Source of the DNA: Aeromonas molluscorum 848
GTDB lineage: Bacteria > Pseudomonadota > Gammaproteobacteria > Enterobacterales > Aeromonadaceae
Reading direction: 5' to 3'
Assembly (NCBI RefSeq): GCF_000388115.1
Contig: NZ_AQGQ01000008.1
Location: 1-49,129, forward strand
DNA length: 49,129 bases
Shown here piece by piece: positions 1-12,507 of this stretch. A model generated the notes under the pieces. The model saw only the letters and a program-made list of their open reading frames with translations. It was not told the origin of the DNA and did no database searches. Each line of letters begins with the position of its first letter. Position 1 is the first letter of the stretch. A program made the position numbers and the translations under genes.

Positions 1-676
1 TTCCAGCTGTTGCGCGGTCACCGTTACGACCATCACAGGCACAGAGCTGGCCAGCCAGCTTGGCATCAGTCTGCGCACCCTCTATCGGGATATAGCGACC
101 CTGCAATCCCAAGGGGCGCATATCGAGGGTGAGCCCGGTATCGGCTATGTGCTGCGCCCCGGCTTCATGCTGCCACCGCTGATGTTCAGCGAAGAGGAGC
201 TGGAAGCCCTGGTGCTGGGTTCACGCTGGGTCGTCGCGCACTGTGATGAAGCCTTGAGTGCATCTGCCAGCAGTGCACTGGCCAAGATAGAGGCCGTGCT
301 GCCCGCCGAATACCGCCAACAGCTCCAGGCCAATGCCCTGCTGATCGGCACCTCCCGCAGCGACACCCCTGTCGATGAGGCTCCGCTGCGCAGCGCCATC
401 CGCCAGCAGCGCAAGGTGACCCTGAGCTATCGCGATCTGAAAGAGGAGCTATCTGAGCGCACCGTCTGGCCATTTGCTCTCGGCTACTTCGAGCAGGTGC
501 GGGTACTGGTCACCTGGTGCGAACTACGGCAGGGCTTTCGCCACTTTCGAGTAGATCGCATCGCCCGGATGCAGCAGGAAGATAACTGCTATCCCAAGAG
601 CAGAGAGACCCTGCTGAAAGAGTGGCGTGCTACCCAGCAGATCCCGCAACCAAAATTCATTGCTGACAGAAACTGA
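1..676 (+). CDS. YafY-type HTH/WYL-domain transcriptional regulator, 5' end missing
   Basis: Probable DNA-binding regulator of the HTH plus WYL family. The second reading frame (from base 2) gives an HTH-like stretch containing ELASQLGISLRTLYRDIATL, then a long C-terminal part with the WYL-like segment VTLSYRDLKEE at about codons 139-149 and ending FRHFRVDRI. The first eight codons read well in frame 1 instead (FQLLRGHR, the usual start of the YafY HTH). Frame 2 becomes sensible only from about base 32 (ITGTEL), which implies one extra base near 28-30. The gene runs off the left edge. The VOC gene follows 67 bases later on the same strand and may be its target or partner. The ligand is unknown. 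Confidence 0.75.
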   Translation, partial: SSCCAVTVTTITGTELASQLGISLRTLYRDIATLQSQGAHIEGEPGIGYVLRPGFMLPPLMFSEEELEALVLGSRWVVAHCDEALSASASSALAKIEAVLPAEYRQQLQANALLIGTSRSDTPVDEAPLRSAIRQQRKVTLSYRDLKEELSERTVWPFALGYFEQVRVLVTWCELRQGFRHFRVDRIARMQQEDNCYPKSRETLLKEWRATQQIPQPKFIADRN

Positions 677-743
677 CAGCAGGTAGCGCCATGCTGACCG
701 GGTCGGCGCAAATGCGCCCTCCACCGAATCAAGGAGCGTTACC

Positions 744-1124
744 ATGTTGTTAGTCCCGCAGTTCACCATTCTCTATGTCGCCAATCCGGCTCGCAGCGCC
801 CTCTTCTATCGCGAGCTGTTTGGCCACCCGCCAGTCGAAGAGTCTCCCACCTTTGTCATGTTCGTGTTCGAGTCAGGCGCCAGGCTGGCGCTCTGGTCCA
901 GTGCCACAGTAGAACCCGCCGTTACCCAGAGTGCAGGCGCCATGGAGCTGGCCTTCCCTCTACCAGATAATGCCAGCGTCGATACCGAGTTTGCGAAATG
1001 GCAGGCTCGCGGCCTGACCATACTCCAGCAGCCAACCAAGATGGAGTTTGGCTATACCGGCATGGCGCTCGATCCGGATGGCCACCGCCTGCGCCTCTAC
1101 TGCCCGGCACCCGAACTGGGCTGA
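744..1124 (+). CDS. VOC-family (glyoxalase/bleomycin-resistance fold) protein
   Basis: Small single-domain protein of 126 residues. The N-terminal segment FTILYVANPARSALFYRELF and the C-terminal GMALDPDGHRLRLY are the two beta-alpha-beta-beta modules typical of the vicinal oxygen chelate fold. Members include metal-dependent lyases, dioxygenases and drug-binding proteins, and the substrate cannot be told from sequence. A ribosome site (AAGGAG) lies just before the ATG. The WYL regulator upstream is on the same strand, so the pair may be a small regulator-effector unit. The gene is followed by a parS site and by a terminator shared with gyrB. Confidence 0.75.
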   Translation: MLLVPQFTILYVANPARSALFYRELFGHPPVEESPTFVMFVFESGARLALWSSATVEPAVTQSAGAMELAFPLPDNASVDTEFAKWQARGLTILQQPTKMEFGYTGMALDPDGHRLRLYCPAPELG

Positions 1125-1167
1125 TGATAAACAGCCACAAATGTTTAGCTGGCAATGGTCAGCACTG

Positions 1168-1183
1168 TGTTTCACGTGGAACA
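1168..1183. promoter_or_regulatory. parS centromere site 1
   Basis: TGTTTCACGTGGAACA matches the bacterial parS consensus TGTTTCACGTGAAACA at 15 of 16 bases. It is intergenic, between the VOC gene and the gyrB terminator. ParB encoded at 26264 should bind here. Confidence 0.88.
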
Positions 1184-1266
1184 TCCATGACGAGCCGAAG
1201 TAATCCAAGGCTGGTCGTCATCCCACAATGGGGAACGGATAGCGCGATCCCGTTGACTACAGATGT

Positions 1267-1297
1267 AAAAAAGCCGCTCACAAGGAGCGGCTTTTTG
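1267..1297. terminator. Bidirectional intrinsic terminator after gyrB and the VOC gene
   Basis: The stem AGCCGCTC / GAGCGGCT has a five-base loop, with an A run on the left and a T run on the right. It can therefore stop transcription from both directions between convergent genes. Confidence 0.88.
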
Positions 1298-1314
1298 CTG
1301 TCTGACTGCGTCGA

Positions 1315-4829
<3,515 letters not shown>

Positions 4830-4831
4830 GA

Positions 4832-5935
4832 CTAGATCCGCATCGGCATGACCACGTATTGAGCGTCCTGACTGTCAAAATCCTCAATAATGGCACTGCT
4901 GATGGAGTCACTCAGGCTGACCCGGATCTGGTCACATTTTAACGTATTCAGCACGTCCAGCACATAGGAGACGTTGAAACCGATCTCCAGCTCGCTGGCG
5001 TCATATTGTACGTCAAGCAGCTCCTCGGCTTCTTCCTGTTCCGGGTTATTGGCGGTGATCCGCAGCAAATGCTGCTGCAAATTGAGACGCACGCCACGGA
5101 ATTTTTCGTTGGAGAGGATGGCTGCCCGGGAAAATGCCTGGCGCAAATCCTCTCGCCCGGCGATCAGGGCCTTGTCGCTGCCACGGGGGATGACACGGCG
5201 CCAATCGGGGAAGCGGCCATCCACCAGTTTGGAGGTAAAGATGAAACCATCGAGGGCGGCGCGCAGGTTGCTGCGACCGATTTGCAGCCGGACCGGCTTG
5301 TCTTCCGCTTCCAGCAGACGCACCAGCTCCAGCACCCCCTTACGGGGCAGAATGACCTGATGATCGGGCAGCGAATCTTCAACCACCTCCCGGCGGCAAG
5401 TCGCCAGCCGGTGGCCATCGGTCGCGACGGTGCGCAAACCATGGCCCTCACTCTCGAACAGCATGCCGTTCAGGTAATAACGCACGTCCTGGCTCGCCAT
5501 GGAGAACTGGGTCGCCTCAATCAGCCTCTTCAGCTCCAACTGGCTGATATCGAACTCGAGAACGGATTCCCAATCTTCGATGTTGGGGTACTCGGTCGCT
5601 GGCAGGGTCGACAGGTTGAAGCGGGAGCGACCGGAACGAATGATGAGTCGCTCACCCTCGGTATTGAAACGTATCTCAGCTCCTTCCGGCAGGCCACGGC
5701 AGATGTCCAGCAGCTTGCGGGCAGGCACAGTAGTACGACCATCCTGGCTTGCGCCCTCGAGATGGACCTGACCTATCATCTCGACTTCGAGATCGGTGCC
5801 GGTCAGCGACAGCAAGCCATGGCTCACATCGAGCAGGACGTTGCCGAGGATGGGCAGTGTCGGTCGGCCACCCAGGGCGCCGGACACCAGTTGCAGGGGA
5901 CGTAACAGGGCCTCGCGGCTAATTTCGAGCTGCAT
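4832..5935 (-). CDS. dnaN: DNA polymerase III beta sliding clamp
   Basis: Ring-forming processivity clamp of the replicative polymerase. The 367 residues match the usual length and divide into three repeated clamp folds. The N-terminus MQLEISREALLRPLQLVSGA and the C-terminal YVVMPMRI (the classic MPMRL-like end) are diagnostic. The gene is 15 bases downstream of dnaA and two bases upstream of recF, so it belongs to the same transcription unit. Nothing unusual was seen. Confidence 0.98.
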   Translation of the reverse strand: MQLEISREALLRPLQLVSGALGGRPTLPILGNVLLDVSHGLLSLTGTDLEVEMIGQVHLEGASQDGRTTVPARKLLDICRGLPEGAEIRFNTEGERLIIRSGRSRFNLSTLPATEYPNIEDWESVLEFDISQLELKRLIEATQFSMASQDVRYYLNGMLFESEGHGLRTVATDGHRLATCRREVVEDSLPDHQVILPRKGVLELVRLLEAEDKPVRLQIGRSNLRAALDGFIFTSKLVDGRFPDWRRVIPRGSDKALIAGREDLRQAFSRAAILSNEKFRGVRLNLQQHLLRITANNPEQEEAEELLDVQYDASELEIGFNVSYVLDVLNTLKCDQIRVSLSDSISSAIIEDFDSQDAQYVVMPMRI

Positions 5936-5950
5936 CTGTGCTCTCCGTTA

Positions 5951-7321
5951 TCAGGACGAAAGGGTACGGATCAGGTTGGAATAGTCTTCCTTGATGTCGT
6001 GACTCTCCTCCTTCAGCTGCTCTATCTTGCGACAGGCATGAAGGACGGTAGTGTGGTCACGGCCACCGAAGGCATCCCCTATTTCCGGCAAACTGTGGTT
6101 GGTCAGCTCCTTGGCCAGGGCCATGGCGAGCTGACGAGGGCGGGCCACCGAGCGGGAACGCCGCTTGGAGAGCAGGTCAGCCAGCTTGATCTTGTAGTAC
6201 TCGGCCACCGTCTTCTGGATGTTGTCTATGGTCACCAGCTTCTCTTGCAGCGCCAGCAAGTCGCGCAGCGCTTCGCGCACGAAGTCGATGTTGATGGCCC
6301 GGCCGGTGAAGTTGGCGTTGGCGATGACCCGGTTGAGGGCCCCTTCCAGTTCACGGACGTTGGATCTCAACCGCTTGGCAATGAAGAAGGCGACTTCGTC
6401 CGGCAGATGAACCTGGTTCTCGTCCGCCTTGCGCATCAGAATGGCGACACGAGTCTCCAGCTCCGGCGGCTCGATAGCCACCGTCAATCCCCAGCCAAAG
6501 CGGGATTTGAGACGATCTTCAACGCCGTTGATCTCCTTAGGATAACGATCCGAGGTCAGGATGATCTGTTGATTACCTTCCAGCAACGCATTGAAGGTAT
6601 GGAAGAACTCCTCCTGGGAGCGCTCCTTGTTGGCGAAGAACTGGATGTCATCGATGAGCAGGGCATCGACGCTACGGTAATAACGCTTGAACTCTTCAAT
6701 GGCGTTATTCTGCAGCGCCTTCACCATGTCCTGGACGAAACGCTCGGAGTGCATGTAGATGACTTTGGCATCTTTCTTGCGCTCTTTGATGGCATTGCCG
6801 ACCGCATGCAACAGGTGGGTCTTGCCCAAACCGGTACCGCCATAGAGGAACAGGGGGTTATAGGCCCCGCCCGGGTTATCGGCAACCTGACGGGCTGCCG
6901 CACGGGCCAACTGGTTCGACTTACCCTCGACGAAATTCTCGAAGGTGTAGTTTACGTTGGTGTTGCTCTTGTGGTTTGGCTCGGGCTTGGCGGCGTCCTT
7001 GCTTTCCCAGCTTTTCTGCAAGTTATTCACAGGCGCGGCGCCGCGCACCGGAGCTCTCGCAACGGCAACCGGGTGGGGACGATTTCCTATATCAAAACGC
7101 AGGGTGGGGCCATCAACACCACAGATCTCGGTGATGATGCCATTGACTCTAAGCAGGTACTTGTCACGTACCCAGTCCAGGACGAAGCGATTCGGTGCAT
7201 ACAGGGTCAGAGTATTGTCACTCAACTCCGCTTGAAGCGGCCGGATCCACATGCTGAATTCTGCCGAGGGCAATTCATCTTGCAGCCGGTGAAGGCACTG
7301 CTGCCATAGCGAAGCAGTCAC
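5951..7321 (-). CDS. dnaA: Chromosomal replication initiator DnaA
   Basis: AAA+ initiator that binds DnaA boxes at oriC and opens the duplex. In the 456 residues, domain I is at the N-terminus ([14 protein letters not shown]), followed by a linker at about 85-125. The AAA+ core has Walker [10 protein letters not shown] at 161-169 and Walker [10 protein letters not shown] near 220. Domain IV carries the DnaA signature [14 protein letters not shown] near 420. It is the first gene of the cluster with dnaN, recF and gyrB. The origin it serves is about 15 kb away, between mioC and mnmG, not beside dnaA. Its upstream region holds a DnaA-box-like site and clustered GATC sites, consistent with autoregulation and SeqA control. 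Confidence 0.98.
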   Translation of the reverse strand: MTASLWQQCLHRLQDELPSAEFSMWIRPLQAELSDNTLTLYAPNRFVLDWVRDKYLLRVNGIITEICGVDGPTLRFDIGNRPHPVAVARAPVRGAAPVNNLQKSWESKDAAKPEPNHKSNTNVNYTFENFVEGKSNQLARAAARQVADNPGGAYNPLFLYGGTGLGKTHLLHAVGNAIKERKKDAKVIYMHSERFVQDMVKALQNNAIEEFKRYYRSVDALLIDDIQFFANKERSQEEFFHTFNALLEGNQQIILTSDRYPKEINGVEDRLKSRFGWGLTVAIEPPELETRVAILMRKADENQVHLPDEVAFFIAKRLRSNVRELEGALNRVIANANFTGRAINIDFVREALRDLLALQEKLVTIDNIQKTVAEYYKIKLADLLSKRRSRSVARPRQLAMALAKELTNHSLPEIGDAFGGRDHTTVLHACRKIEQLKEESHDIKEDYSNLIRTLSS

Positions 7322-7621
7322 TCTGGACTCCCGTTTATTGATTAACTAAAGACCGGCTATTCTACGTTTTTAGCCGCTGGATCTCTAGCCGCCAGCTCGC
7401 GGATCCAGCAAATAAGATCCTTGACTTTCAAGGATCCAACGGCTCAGGATCCCATTTCATCCCCAAACTTACCCACAGCATGGATGAGGCAGGATCCGGG
7501 GTGATTCAGGGTTATTTGATATAACCAAATATGATTTATTTTTCAGCATTTATTCCAATAACATTCACTCACTTTCAGTCATTACAACTAGAAACACAGA
7601 ACAACAGAGAGAGGTATACCC
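7322..7621. promoter_or_regulatory. Divergent control region between dnaA and the amino-acid ABC operon
   Basis: This 300-base gap holds no gene. It contains a DnaA-box-like site TTACCCACA at 7469-7477 and several GATC sites, mostly as GGATCC or AGATCC, between 7389 and 7500. An inverted repeat GGTTAT-N5-ATAACC at 7510-7526 lies in an AT-rich stretch before the substrate-binding protein gene. A purine-rich ribosome site (GAGAGGTA) precedes the ATG at 7622. No promoter hexamers could be fixed with confidence for either gene. Confidence 0.6.
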
Positions 7622-8380
7622 ATGTCTTCATCTATCAAGCTGGTGTCCGGCGCCGCCATACTGTTGGCCATGCTCTGTGGCCAGGCCGTCGCCCAGGAGA
7701 CCATCAAGGTCGGCATGTCTGGCAAATATTTCCCCTTCACCTTCGTCAAGCAGGACAAGCTGCAGGGCTTTGAAGTCGACATGTGGAATCAGATCGGTGA
7801 GCGTACTGGCTACAAGGTAGAGTTCGTGACCGCCAGCTTCTCCGGCCTGTTTGGCATGCTGGAAACCGGTCGGGTCGATACCATCTCCAACCAGATAACC
7901 ATCACTGACGAGCGCAAGGCCAAGTACGACTTCTCCCAGCCTTATGTCTATGACGGTGCCCAGATAGTGGTCCGCAAGGGCAACAATACCATCCAGGGTA
8001 TCAAGGATCTGGAAGGCAAGAAGGTCGCCGTCAACCTGGGCTCCAACTTCGAAGAGCTGCTGCGCAAAAACGATCCGGACCACAAGATGGATATCCGCAC
8101 CTACGACTCCGCCTTCGAGCAGGATGTCGCCCTGGGTCGGATCGATGCCTTCGTGATGGACCGCGTCTCCACCGCTCAGCTGATCAAAGAGTCCAAGCTG
8201 CCGCTGCAACAGGCTGGCAAGCCGTTCGAGACCATCGAAAACGCCCTGCCCTTCCTGAAGACTCCCAAGCAGCAAGCCCTGCTGGCCAAGGTCGATGAAG
8301 CGCTGACGGCCATGCGCAAAGAGGGTGCTCTCAAGCAGATCTCCGAGAAGTGGTTCGCGGCGGACATCACCAATAAATAA
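7622..8380 (+). CDS. Periplasmic amino-acid-binding protein (family 3) of an ABC importer
   Basis: Substrate-binding protein of 252 residues for a polar amino acid or cystine type importer. A signal peptide ends at about residue 24 (GQAVA then QETIKVG). No lipobox is present, so it should be free in the periplasm. Family 3 features include KVGMSGKYFPFTF, LQGFEVDMWNQIGERTG and the paired-domain layout ending ISEKWFAADI. It is followed directly by the permease (no gap) and then the ATPase. The same three-gene importer lies between dnaA and rpmH in Vibrio, so the location is conserved. The exact substrate is not clear; cystine, arginine or glutamate family are options. Confidence 0.9.
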   Translation: MSSSIKLVSGAAILLAMLCGQAVAQETIKVGMSGKYFPFTFVKQDKLQGFEVDMWNQIGERTGYKVEFVTASFSGLFGMLETGRVDTISNQITITDERKAKYDFSQPYVYDGAQIVVRKGNNTIQGIKDLEGKKVAVNLGSNFEELLRKNDPDHKMDIRTYDSAFEQDVALGRIDAFVMDRVSTAQLIKESKLPLQQAGKPFETIENALPFLKTPKQQALLAKVDEALTAMRKEGALKQISEKWFAADITNK

Positions 8381-9049
8381 ATGATGGAATTCGATCTCGA
8401 TTACACGCTAGGGCTGTTTCCTATTCTGCTCAAATACTTGGGCACGACCATGGAAATGGCCCTGTGGGGATTCGTACTGGCACTCGTCCTGTCGCTGATG
8501 TTGGCGATAGTGCGGGTGTTTCGCGTTCCCGTCATTCACTGGTTGGCCATGCTCTATATCTCGTTCTTCCGAGGTACCCCGCTGCTGGTTCAACTGTTCC
8601 TGCTCTATTACGGCCTGCCGCAACTCTTCCCTGTCTTCGTGGGGATGGATGCCTTTACCGCCGCCATCGTCGGCCTGACCCTGCACTTTGCAGCTTACAT
8701 GGCAGAGTCGATCCGCGCCGCCATCCTGGGTATCCACAAGAGCCAGATGGAAGCCGCGCTCAGCATCGGCATGAGCAAGTTGCAGGCCATGCAGCGCATC
8801 ATATTGCCGCAAGCGGCCCGCATCGCCACTCCCTCGCTGATGAACTACTTCATCGACATGATCAAGAGTACCTCCCTGGCCTTCACCCTGGGTGTTGCTG
8901 AGATAATGGGCAAGGCACAAATGGAAGCCGCTTCGTCGTTCAAGTTCTTCGAGAGCTTCATGGCGGTGGCCCTGGTCTACTGGGTAGTGGTCATCTTCTT
9001 CACTCGCATACAGCATCTGCTGGAAGTGCGCCTCAACCGCGCCTATTAA
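8381..9049 (+). CDS. Amino-acid ABC transporter permease
   Basis: Inner-membrane permease of the HisM/GlnP (His/Glu/Gln/Arg) class, 222 residues with about five membrane segments. The cytoplasmic coupling loop is seen as [20 protein letters not shown]. The sequence starts MMEFDLDYT; the first ATG follows the stop of the binding-protein gene directly and the second is one codon later. A single permease gene suggests a homodimeric channel. The ATPase gene starts 14 bases downstream with a good GGGAGG ribosome site. Confidence 0.93.
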   Translation: MMEFDLDYTLGLFPILLKYLGTTMEMALWGFVLALVLSLMLAIVRVFRVPVIHWLAMLYISFFRGTPLLVQLFLLYYGLPQLFPVFVGMDAFTAAIVGLTLHFAAYMAESIRAAILGIHKSQMEAALSIGMSKLQAMQRIILPQAARIATPSLMNYFIDMIKSTSLAFTLGVAEIMGKAQMEAASSFKFFESFMAVALVYWVVVIFFTRIQHLLEVRLNRAY

Positions 9050-9063
9050 GGGAGGGACAACTC

Positions 9064-9798
9064 ATGATCACACTGAGCGGCCTCACCAAGGCATTCGATG
9101 GCAATGTTGTGCTCAACAACATCGATTTGGAGATAAAGAAGGGCGAGATAGTGGTTGTCATCGGGCCGTCAGGCACAGGCAAGTCGACCCTGCTACGCTG
9201 TCTCAATCTGCTGGAAACTCCGGATGCTGGCACCCTGGCCATTGACGACATCCAACTCGATCTGGCCAAGGCAAGCGAGAAGGAAGCGATAGAACTGCGC
9301 AAGCGCGCCTCCTTTGTATTCCAGAACTATGCCCTGTTTGCCAACAAGACGGCGCTGGACAACATCGCCGAGGGGCTGGTGACCGTCTGGAAACAGCCCA
9401 GGGCGGAGGCTCGTGCCACGGCGCTGGCCATTCTCAAGGAGATAGGCCTCACCGATAAGCAGGATGCCTACCCGGCGTCGCTGTCCGGCGGCCAGCAACA
9501 GCGAGTCGGCATCGCACGGGCCATGGCAGCCCACTCCAAGGTCATCCTGTTTGACGAGCCCACCTCGGCCCTCGATCCCGAATGGGTTGATGAGGTGCTG
9601 GGTCTGATGAAGCAACTCGCCCGCCGACACCAGACCATGGTGGTGGTGACCCATGAGATAGAGTTTGCCCGGGACGTAGCGGATCGAGTGATCTTCATGG
9701 AGGGAGGGCGGATCGTCGAGCAAGGTCCACCGGATCAGATACTGGTCGATCCCAAGGATCCCCGCACCCGGGAATTCTTGCGCAAGGTGCTGAAATAG
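9064..9798 (+). CDS. Amino-acid ABC transporter ATP-binding protein
   Basis: Cytoplasmic ATPase energising the importer encoded just upstream, 244 residues. Walker A is GPSGTGKST (about 33-41), the signature is LSGGQQQR, Walker B reads [14 protein letters not shown], and the switch histidine is in VVTHEIEFA. Length and motifs fit the GlnQ/HisP class. It ends the three-gene operon and is followed ten bases later by an intrinsic terminator, which isolates it from rpmH. Confidence 0.95.
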   Translation: MITLSGLTKAFDGNVVLNNIDLEIKKGEIVVVIGPSGTGKSTLLRCLNLLETPDAGTLAIDDIQLDLAKASEKEAIELRKRASFVFQNYALFANKTALDNIAEGLVTVWKQPRAEARATALAILKEIGLTDKQDAYPASLSGGQQQRVGIARAMAAHSKVILFDEPTSALDPEWVDEVLGLMKQLARRHQTMVVVTHEIEFARDVADRVIFMEGGRIVEQGPPDQILVDPKDPRTREFLRKVLK

Positions 9799-9807
9799 CG
9801 CTTCACT

Positions 9808-9828
9808 GGCGGCCTGGCCGCCTTTTTT
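9808..9828 (+). terminator. Intrinsic terminator after the amino-acid ABC operon
   Basis: GGCGG-CCTGG-CCGCC stem-loop followed by six T, just after the ATPase stop. Confidence 0.85.
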
Positions 9829-9840
9829 AATGAAGGATCC

Positions 9841-9868
9841 TTGTTTAACCCCGGGTTGCCAGTATAAT
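9841..9868 (+). promoter_or_regulatory. Probable promoter of the rpmH-rnpA operon
   Basis: TTGTTT at 9841-9846 and a perfect TATAAT at 9863-9868 with a 16-base spacer. It stands about 195 bases before rpmH, implying a long 5' leader. Confidence 0.7.
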
Positions 9869-9957
9869 TCGGGCCCTTGATCCTTCGGATCCTGTCAACT
9901 TTCGCTGCCTCTTCACGAGTTAGAGCAAGATGAGGGGGTACGGCGGATTGACTGGAA

Positions 9958-10032
9958 GCCGAACTCTGTTTAGAATTCGGCCTCTTTTGCTAGTCGTCAC
10001 ACGCTATAGCTGGCGCGTCGGCTCAGTGTGAC
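9958..10032 (+). promoter_or_regulatory. Structured 5' leader of rpmH
   Basis: Two inverted repeats lie between the promoter and rpmH. GCCGAA / TTCGGC spans 9958-9981 and is followed by CTCTTTT. GTCACAC / GTGTGAC is a perfect seven-base stem spanning 9996-10032 with a large inner loop. They could act as an attenuator or RNA-processing site for L34 expression; the role is inferred. Confidence 0.45.
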
Positions 10033-10065
10033 AATCAAAACTGTACAGAAATACGGAATCTAATC

Positions 10066-10203
10066 ATGAGTAAACGTACTTTTCAGCCGTCCAACCTGAA
10101 GCGCAAGCGCTCTCACGGTTTCCGCGCCCGCATGGCTACTGCCAACGGTCGTAAAGTTTTGGCCGCTCGTCGTGCCAAGGGTCGTGCCCGTCTGGCAGCT
10201 TAA
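10066..10203 (+). CDS. rpmH: 50S ribosomal protein L34
   Basis: Very basic 45-residue protein of the large ribosomal subunit. It begins [20 protein letters not shown] and continues with [17 protein letters not shown], which is unmistakable for L34. One extra serine after the start methionine distinguishes it from the common MKRTFQ form. Its stop codon overlaps the rnpA start (TAATG), as is common in bacteria. It is too short for most gene finders. Confidence 0.97.
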   Translation: MSKRTFQPSNLKRKRSHGFRARMATANGRKVLAARRAKGRARLAA

Positions 10204-10562
10204 TGCCTACGCCGCACACCTTCGCTCGGGAGTTACGTCTGTTAACTCCCGAACACTTCAAACGCGTTTTCGCAGAGCCTGTCCGGGCCGCTTCCCCGCA
10301 AATAACGCTTCTCGCCTGTCCTAATACTCTCGAACATCCCCGTCTTGGTCTCGCTGTGCCCAAAAAAGCACTCAAGCGCGCCGTGTGGCGTAATCGTGTC
10401 AAACGAGTGGTACGGGAAAGCTTTCGTCTCAATCAAACCAACCTGCCCGCTATCGACATCGTCGTGATCGCCAAGGCCGGTGTGAAAGAGATGGATAACG
10501 AGGAACTCTTCAAGTTACTGGAAAAGCTATGGCGCACCCTGTCACGCCGTTGCAATGGGTAG
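10203..10562 (+). CDS. rnpA: Ribonuclease P protein component
   Basis: Protein subunit of RNase P, which helps the catalytic RNA trim 5' leaders from tRNA precursors. It has 119 residues. The RNR-type basic motif [13 protein letters not shown] is present at about 63-75, preceded by [15 protein letters not shown]. The start overlaps the rpmH stop and the 3' end overlaps yidD by 34 bases in another frame, so the three genes are compacted in one transcript. Confidence 0.96.
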   Translation: MPTPHTFARELRLLTPEHFKRVFAEPVRAASPQITLLACPNTLEHPRLGLAVPKKALKRAVWRNRVKRVVRESFRLNQTNLPAIDIVVIAKAGVKEMDNEELFKLLEKLWRTLSRRCNG

Positions 10563-10777
10563 CTATCAAACTGATACGCCTGTATCAGCTAATCATTAGT
10601 CCCCTGCTGGGGCCGCGCTGCCGTTTTACTCCAACTTGTTCCCAATTTGCGATAGAAGCTCTCCGACTTCACGGTTTCATAAAAGGCGTTTGGTTAGCCA
10701 GCAAACGTCTATTAAAATGCCATCCCTTATCCGAGGGTGGTTATGACCCGGTTCCGCAACCAAAGCGAAGAAACTGA
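10529..10777 (+). CDS. yidD: Membrane protein insertion efficiency factor YidD
   Basis: Small 82-residue membrane-associated protein that assists YidC-dependent insertion. Key features are [20 protein letters not shown], the [10 protein letters not shown] stretch and [13 protein letters not shown], all typical of the family. It starts inside the end of rnpA and ends five bases before yidC. This overlap is conserved across many bacteria. Confidence 0.94.
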   Translation: MAHPVTPLQWVAIKLIRLYQLIISPLLGPRCRFTPTCSQFAIEALRLHGFIKGVWLASKRLLKCHPLSEGGYDPVPQPKRRN

Positions 10778-10782
10778 AGACT

Positions 10783-12426
10783 ATGCAATCACAACGCAAT
10801 CTAATTCTGATCGGTTTGCTGTTCGTGAGCTTTCTGCTCTGGCAACAGTGGGAGTCCGACAAGGCTCCGAAGCCGGCCCCTGTGGCCCAAACTGAACATT
10901 TCGTGCCTGAAGCCGGTCAGACCGGTGATATTCCTCAGGTTTCCGAGCAAGCCCCCGATGCCAGCGCTGCCCGCAAGCTGATCACCGTCTCCTCTGACGT
11001 GCTCAAATTGACCCTGGATACCCAGGGTGGCGATATCGTCTCTGCCCAACTGCTGGCCCACAAGCTGCAAGAAGGCATGGATGAGCCGTTCACACTGCTG
11101 ACCAGCCAACCCCAGTTCATCTATGTCGCCCAGAGTGGTCTGGTCGGTCGTGATGGTCCGGATAGCCGTACCGAAGGCCGCCCCACCTATGAAGCCGCCC
11201 AGACCAGCTTCCAGCTGGCCGAGGGTCAGGATCAGATAGTGGTGCCGATGACCTGGACCGACAGCAAAGGTGTGGTCTTCACCAAGCGCTTCGTGCTCAA
11301 GCGTGGTGACTATGCCGTTGGCGTCGATTACCAGATCGACAACAAATCCGCCGAACCGGTGCAGGTGCAGTTCTACGGTCAGCTCAAGCAGACCGTGACC
11401 ACGCCCAAGGATCAGGAAGGTCATGCTCTGGTGGCAAGTGCCTACCGTGGTGGTGCCTTCTCCAGCGAAGAGAGCCGCTACAAGAAGTACACCTTCGACG
11501 AGATGAAGGATGCCGACCTGAACAAGACCACCAAGGGTGGTTGGGTCGCCATGCTGCAGCACTACTTCGTCTCCGCCTGGGCACCGAATGCCAGCGATAC
11601 CAACAGCTTCTATAGCCGCACCATCCCAGGCAAAGACCAGGCGATCATCGGCTACAAGGCGCCTATGGTTGACGTGGCTGCCGGCCAGCAGACCGAATTG
11701 ACCAGCAAACTGTGGGTCGGTCCGAAACTGCAGGACAAGATGGCCACGGTCGCCGAGCACCTGGACCTGTCCGTCGATTACGGCTGGCTCTGGTTCATCG
11801 CTCAGCCGCTGCACTGGTTGCTGACCGTGTTCCACGGTTTCGTGGGTAACTGGGGTGTTGCGATCATCATGCTGACCCTGCTGGTTCGCGGTATCATGTT
11901 CCCGCTGACCAAGGCCCAGTACACCTCCATGGCCAAGATGCGCATGCTGCAGCCCAAGCTGGCCGCGCTCAAGGAACGCTTCGGCGACGATCGCCAGAAG
12001 ATGTCCCAGGGCATGATGGAGCTGTACAAGAAGGAGAAGGTCAACCCGCTCGGCGGCTGTCTGCCCATCCTGGTCCAGATGCCGATCTTCATCTCCCTTT
12101 ACTGGGCACTGATGGAATCGGTCGAGCTGCGCCACGCGCCGTTTGCCCTCTGGATCACTGACTTGTCGGTCAAGGATCCCTTCTTCGTACTGCCAATCCT
12201 CATGGGCGCCTCCATGTGGTATCTGCAGAAGATGAGCCCGACCACCATCACGGACCCCATGCAGCAGAAGGTGATGCAGTTCATGCCGATCATCTTTACC
12301 TTCATGTTCCTCTGGTTCCCGGCTGGCCTGACCCTGTACTGGTTGGTGAGTAACGTCATCTCCATTACCCAGCAGACCATCATCTACCGTCAACTGGAGA
12401 AGAAAGGGCTGCACACTCGCAGCTGA
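10783..12426 (+). CDS. yidC: Membrane protein insertase YidC
   Basis: Inner-membrane insertase acting alone or with SecYEG; the Fo c subunit encoded later in this window is a classic client in E. coli. The 547 residues match proteobacterial YidC. There is an N-terminal membrane anchor (LILIGLLFVSFLLWQQW), then a large periplasmic beta domain to about 320, then the conserved five-helix core with GNWGVAIIMLTLLVRGIMFP, NPLGGCLPILVQMPIFISLY and the C-terminal FMFLWFPAGLTLYWLVSN. A strong terminator follows, so mnmE probably has its own promoter. Confidence 0.97.
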   Translation: MQSQRNLILIGLLFVSFLLWQQWESDKAPKPAPVAQTEHFVPEAGQTGDIPQVSEQAPDASAARKLITVSSDVLKLTLDTQGGDIVSAQLLAHKLQEGMDEPFTLLTSQPQFIYVAQSGLVGRDGPDSRTEGRPTYEAAQTSFQLAEGQDQIVVPMTWTDSKGVVFTKRFVLKRGDYAVGVDYQIDNKSAEPVQVQFYGQLKQTVTTPKDQEGHALVASAYRGGAFSSEESRYKKYTFDEMKDADLNKTTKGGWVAMLQHYFVSAWAPNASDTNSFYSRTIPGKDQAIIGYKAPMVDVAAGQQTELTSKLWVGPKLQDKMATVAEHLDLSVDYGWLWFIAQPLHWLLTVFHGFVGNWGVAIIMLTLLVRGIMFPLTKAQYTSMAKMRMLQPKLAALKERFGDDRQKMSQGMMELYKKEKVNPLGGCLPILVQMPIFISLYWALMESVELRHAPFALWITDLSVKDPFFVLPILMGASMWYLQKMSPTTITDPMQQKVMQFMPIIFTFMFLWFPAGLTLYWLVSNVISITQQTIIYRQLEKKGLHTRS

Positions 12427-12448
12427 TCTTCACAGCAATGACAAAAGA

Positions 12449-12472
12449 GGCGGCCTTCGGGCCGCCTTTTTT
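12449..12472 (+). terminator. Intrinsic terminator after yidC
   Basis: GGCGGCC-TTCG-GGCCGCC stem-loop with a stable tetraloop, followed by six T. Confidence 0.92.
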
Positions 12473-12507
12473 ATTACAATGTCCGCAATGACAGAACCCA
12501 TTCCCGG

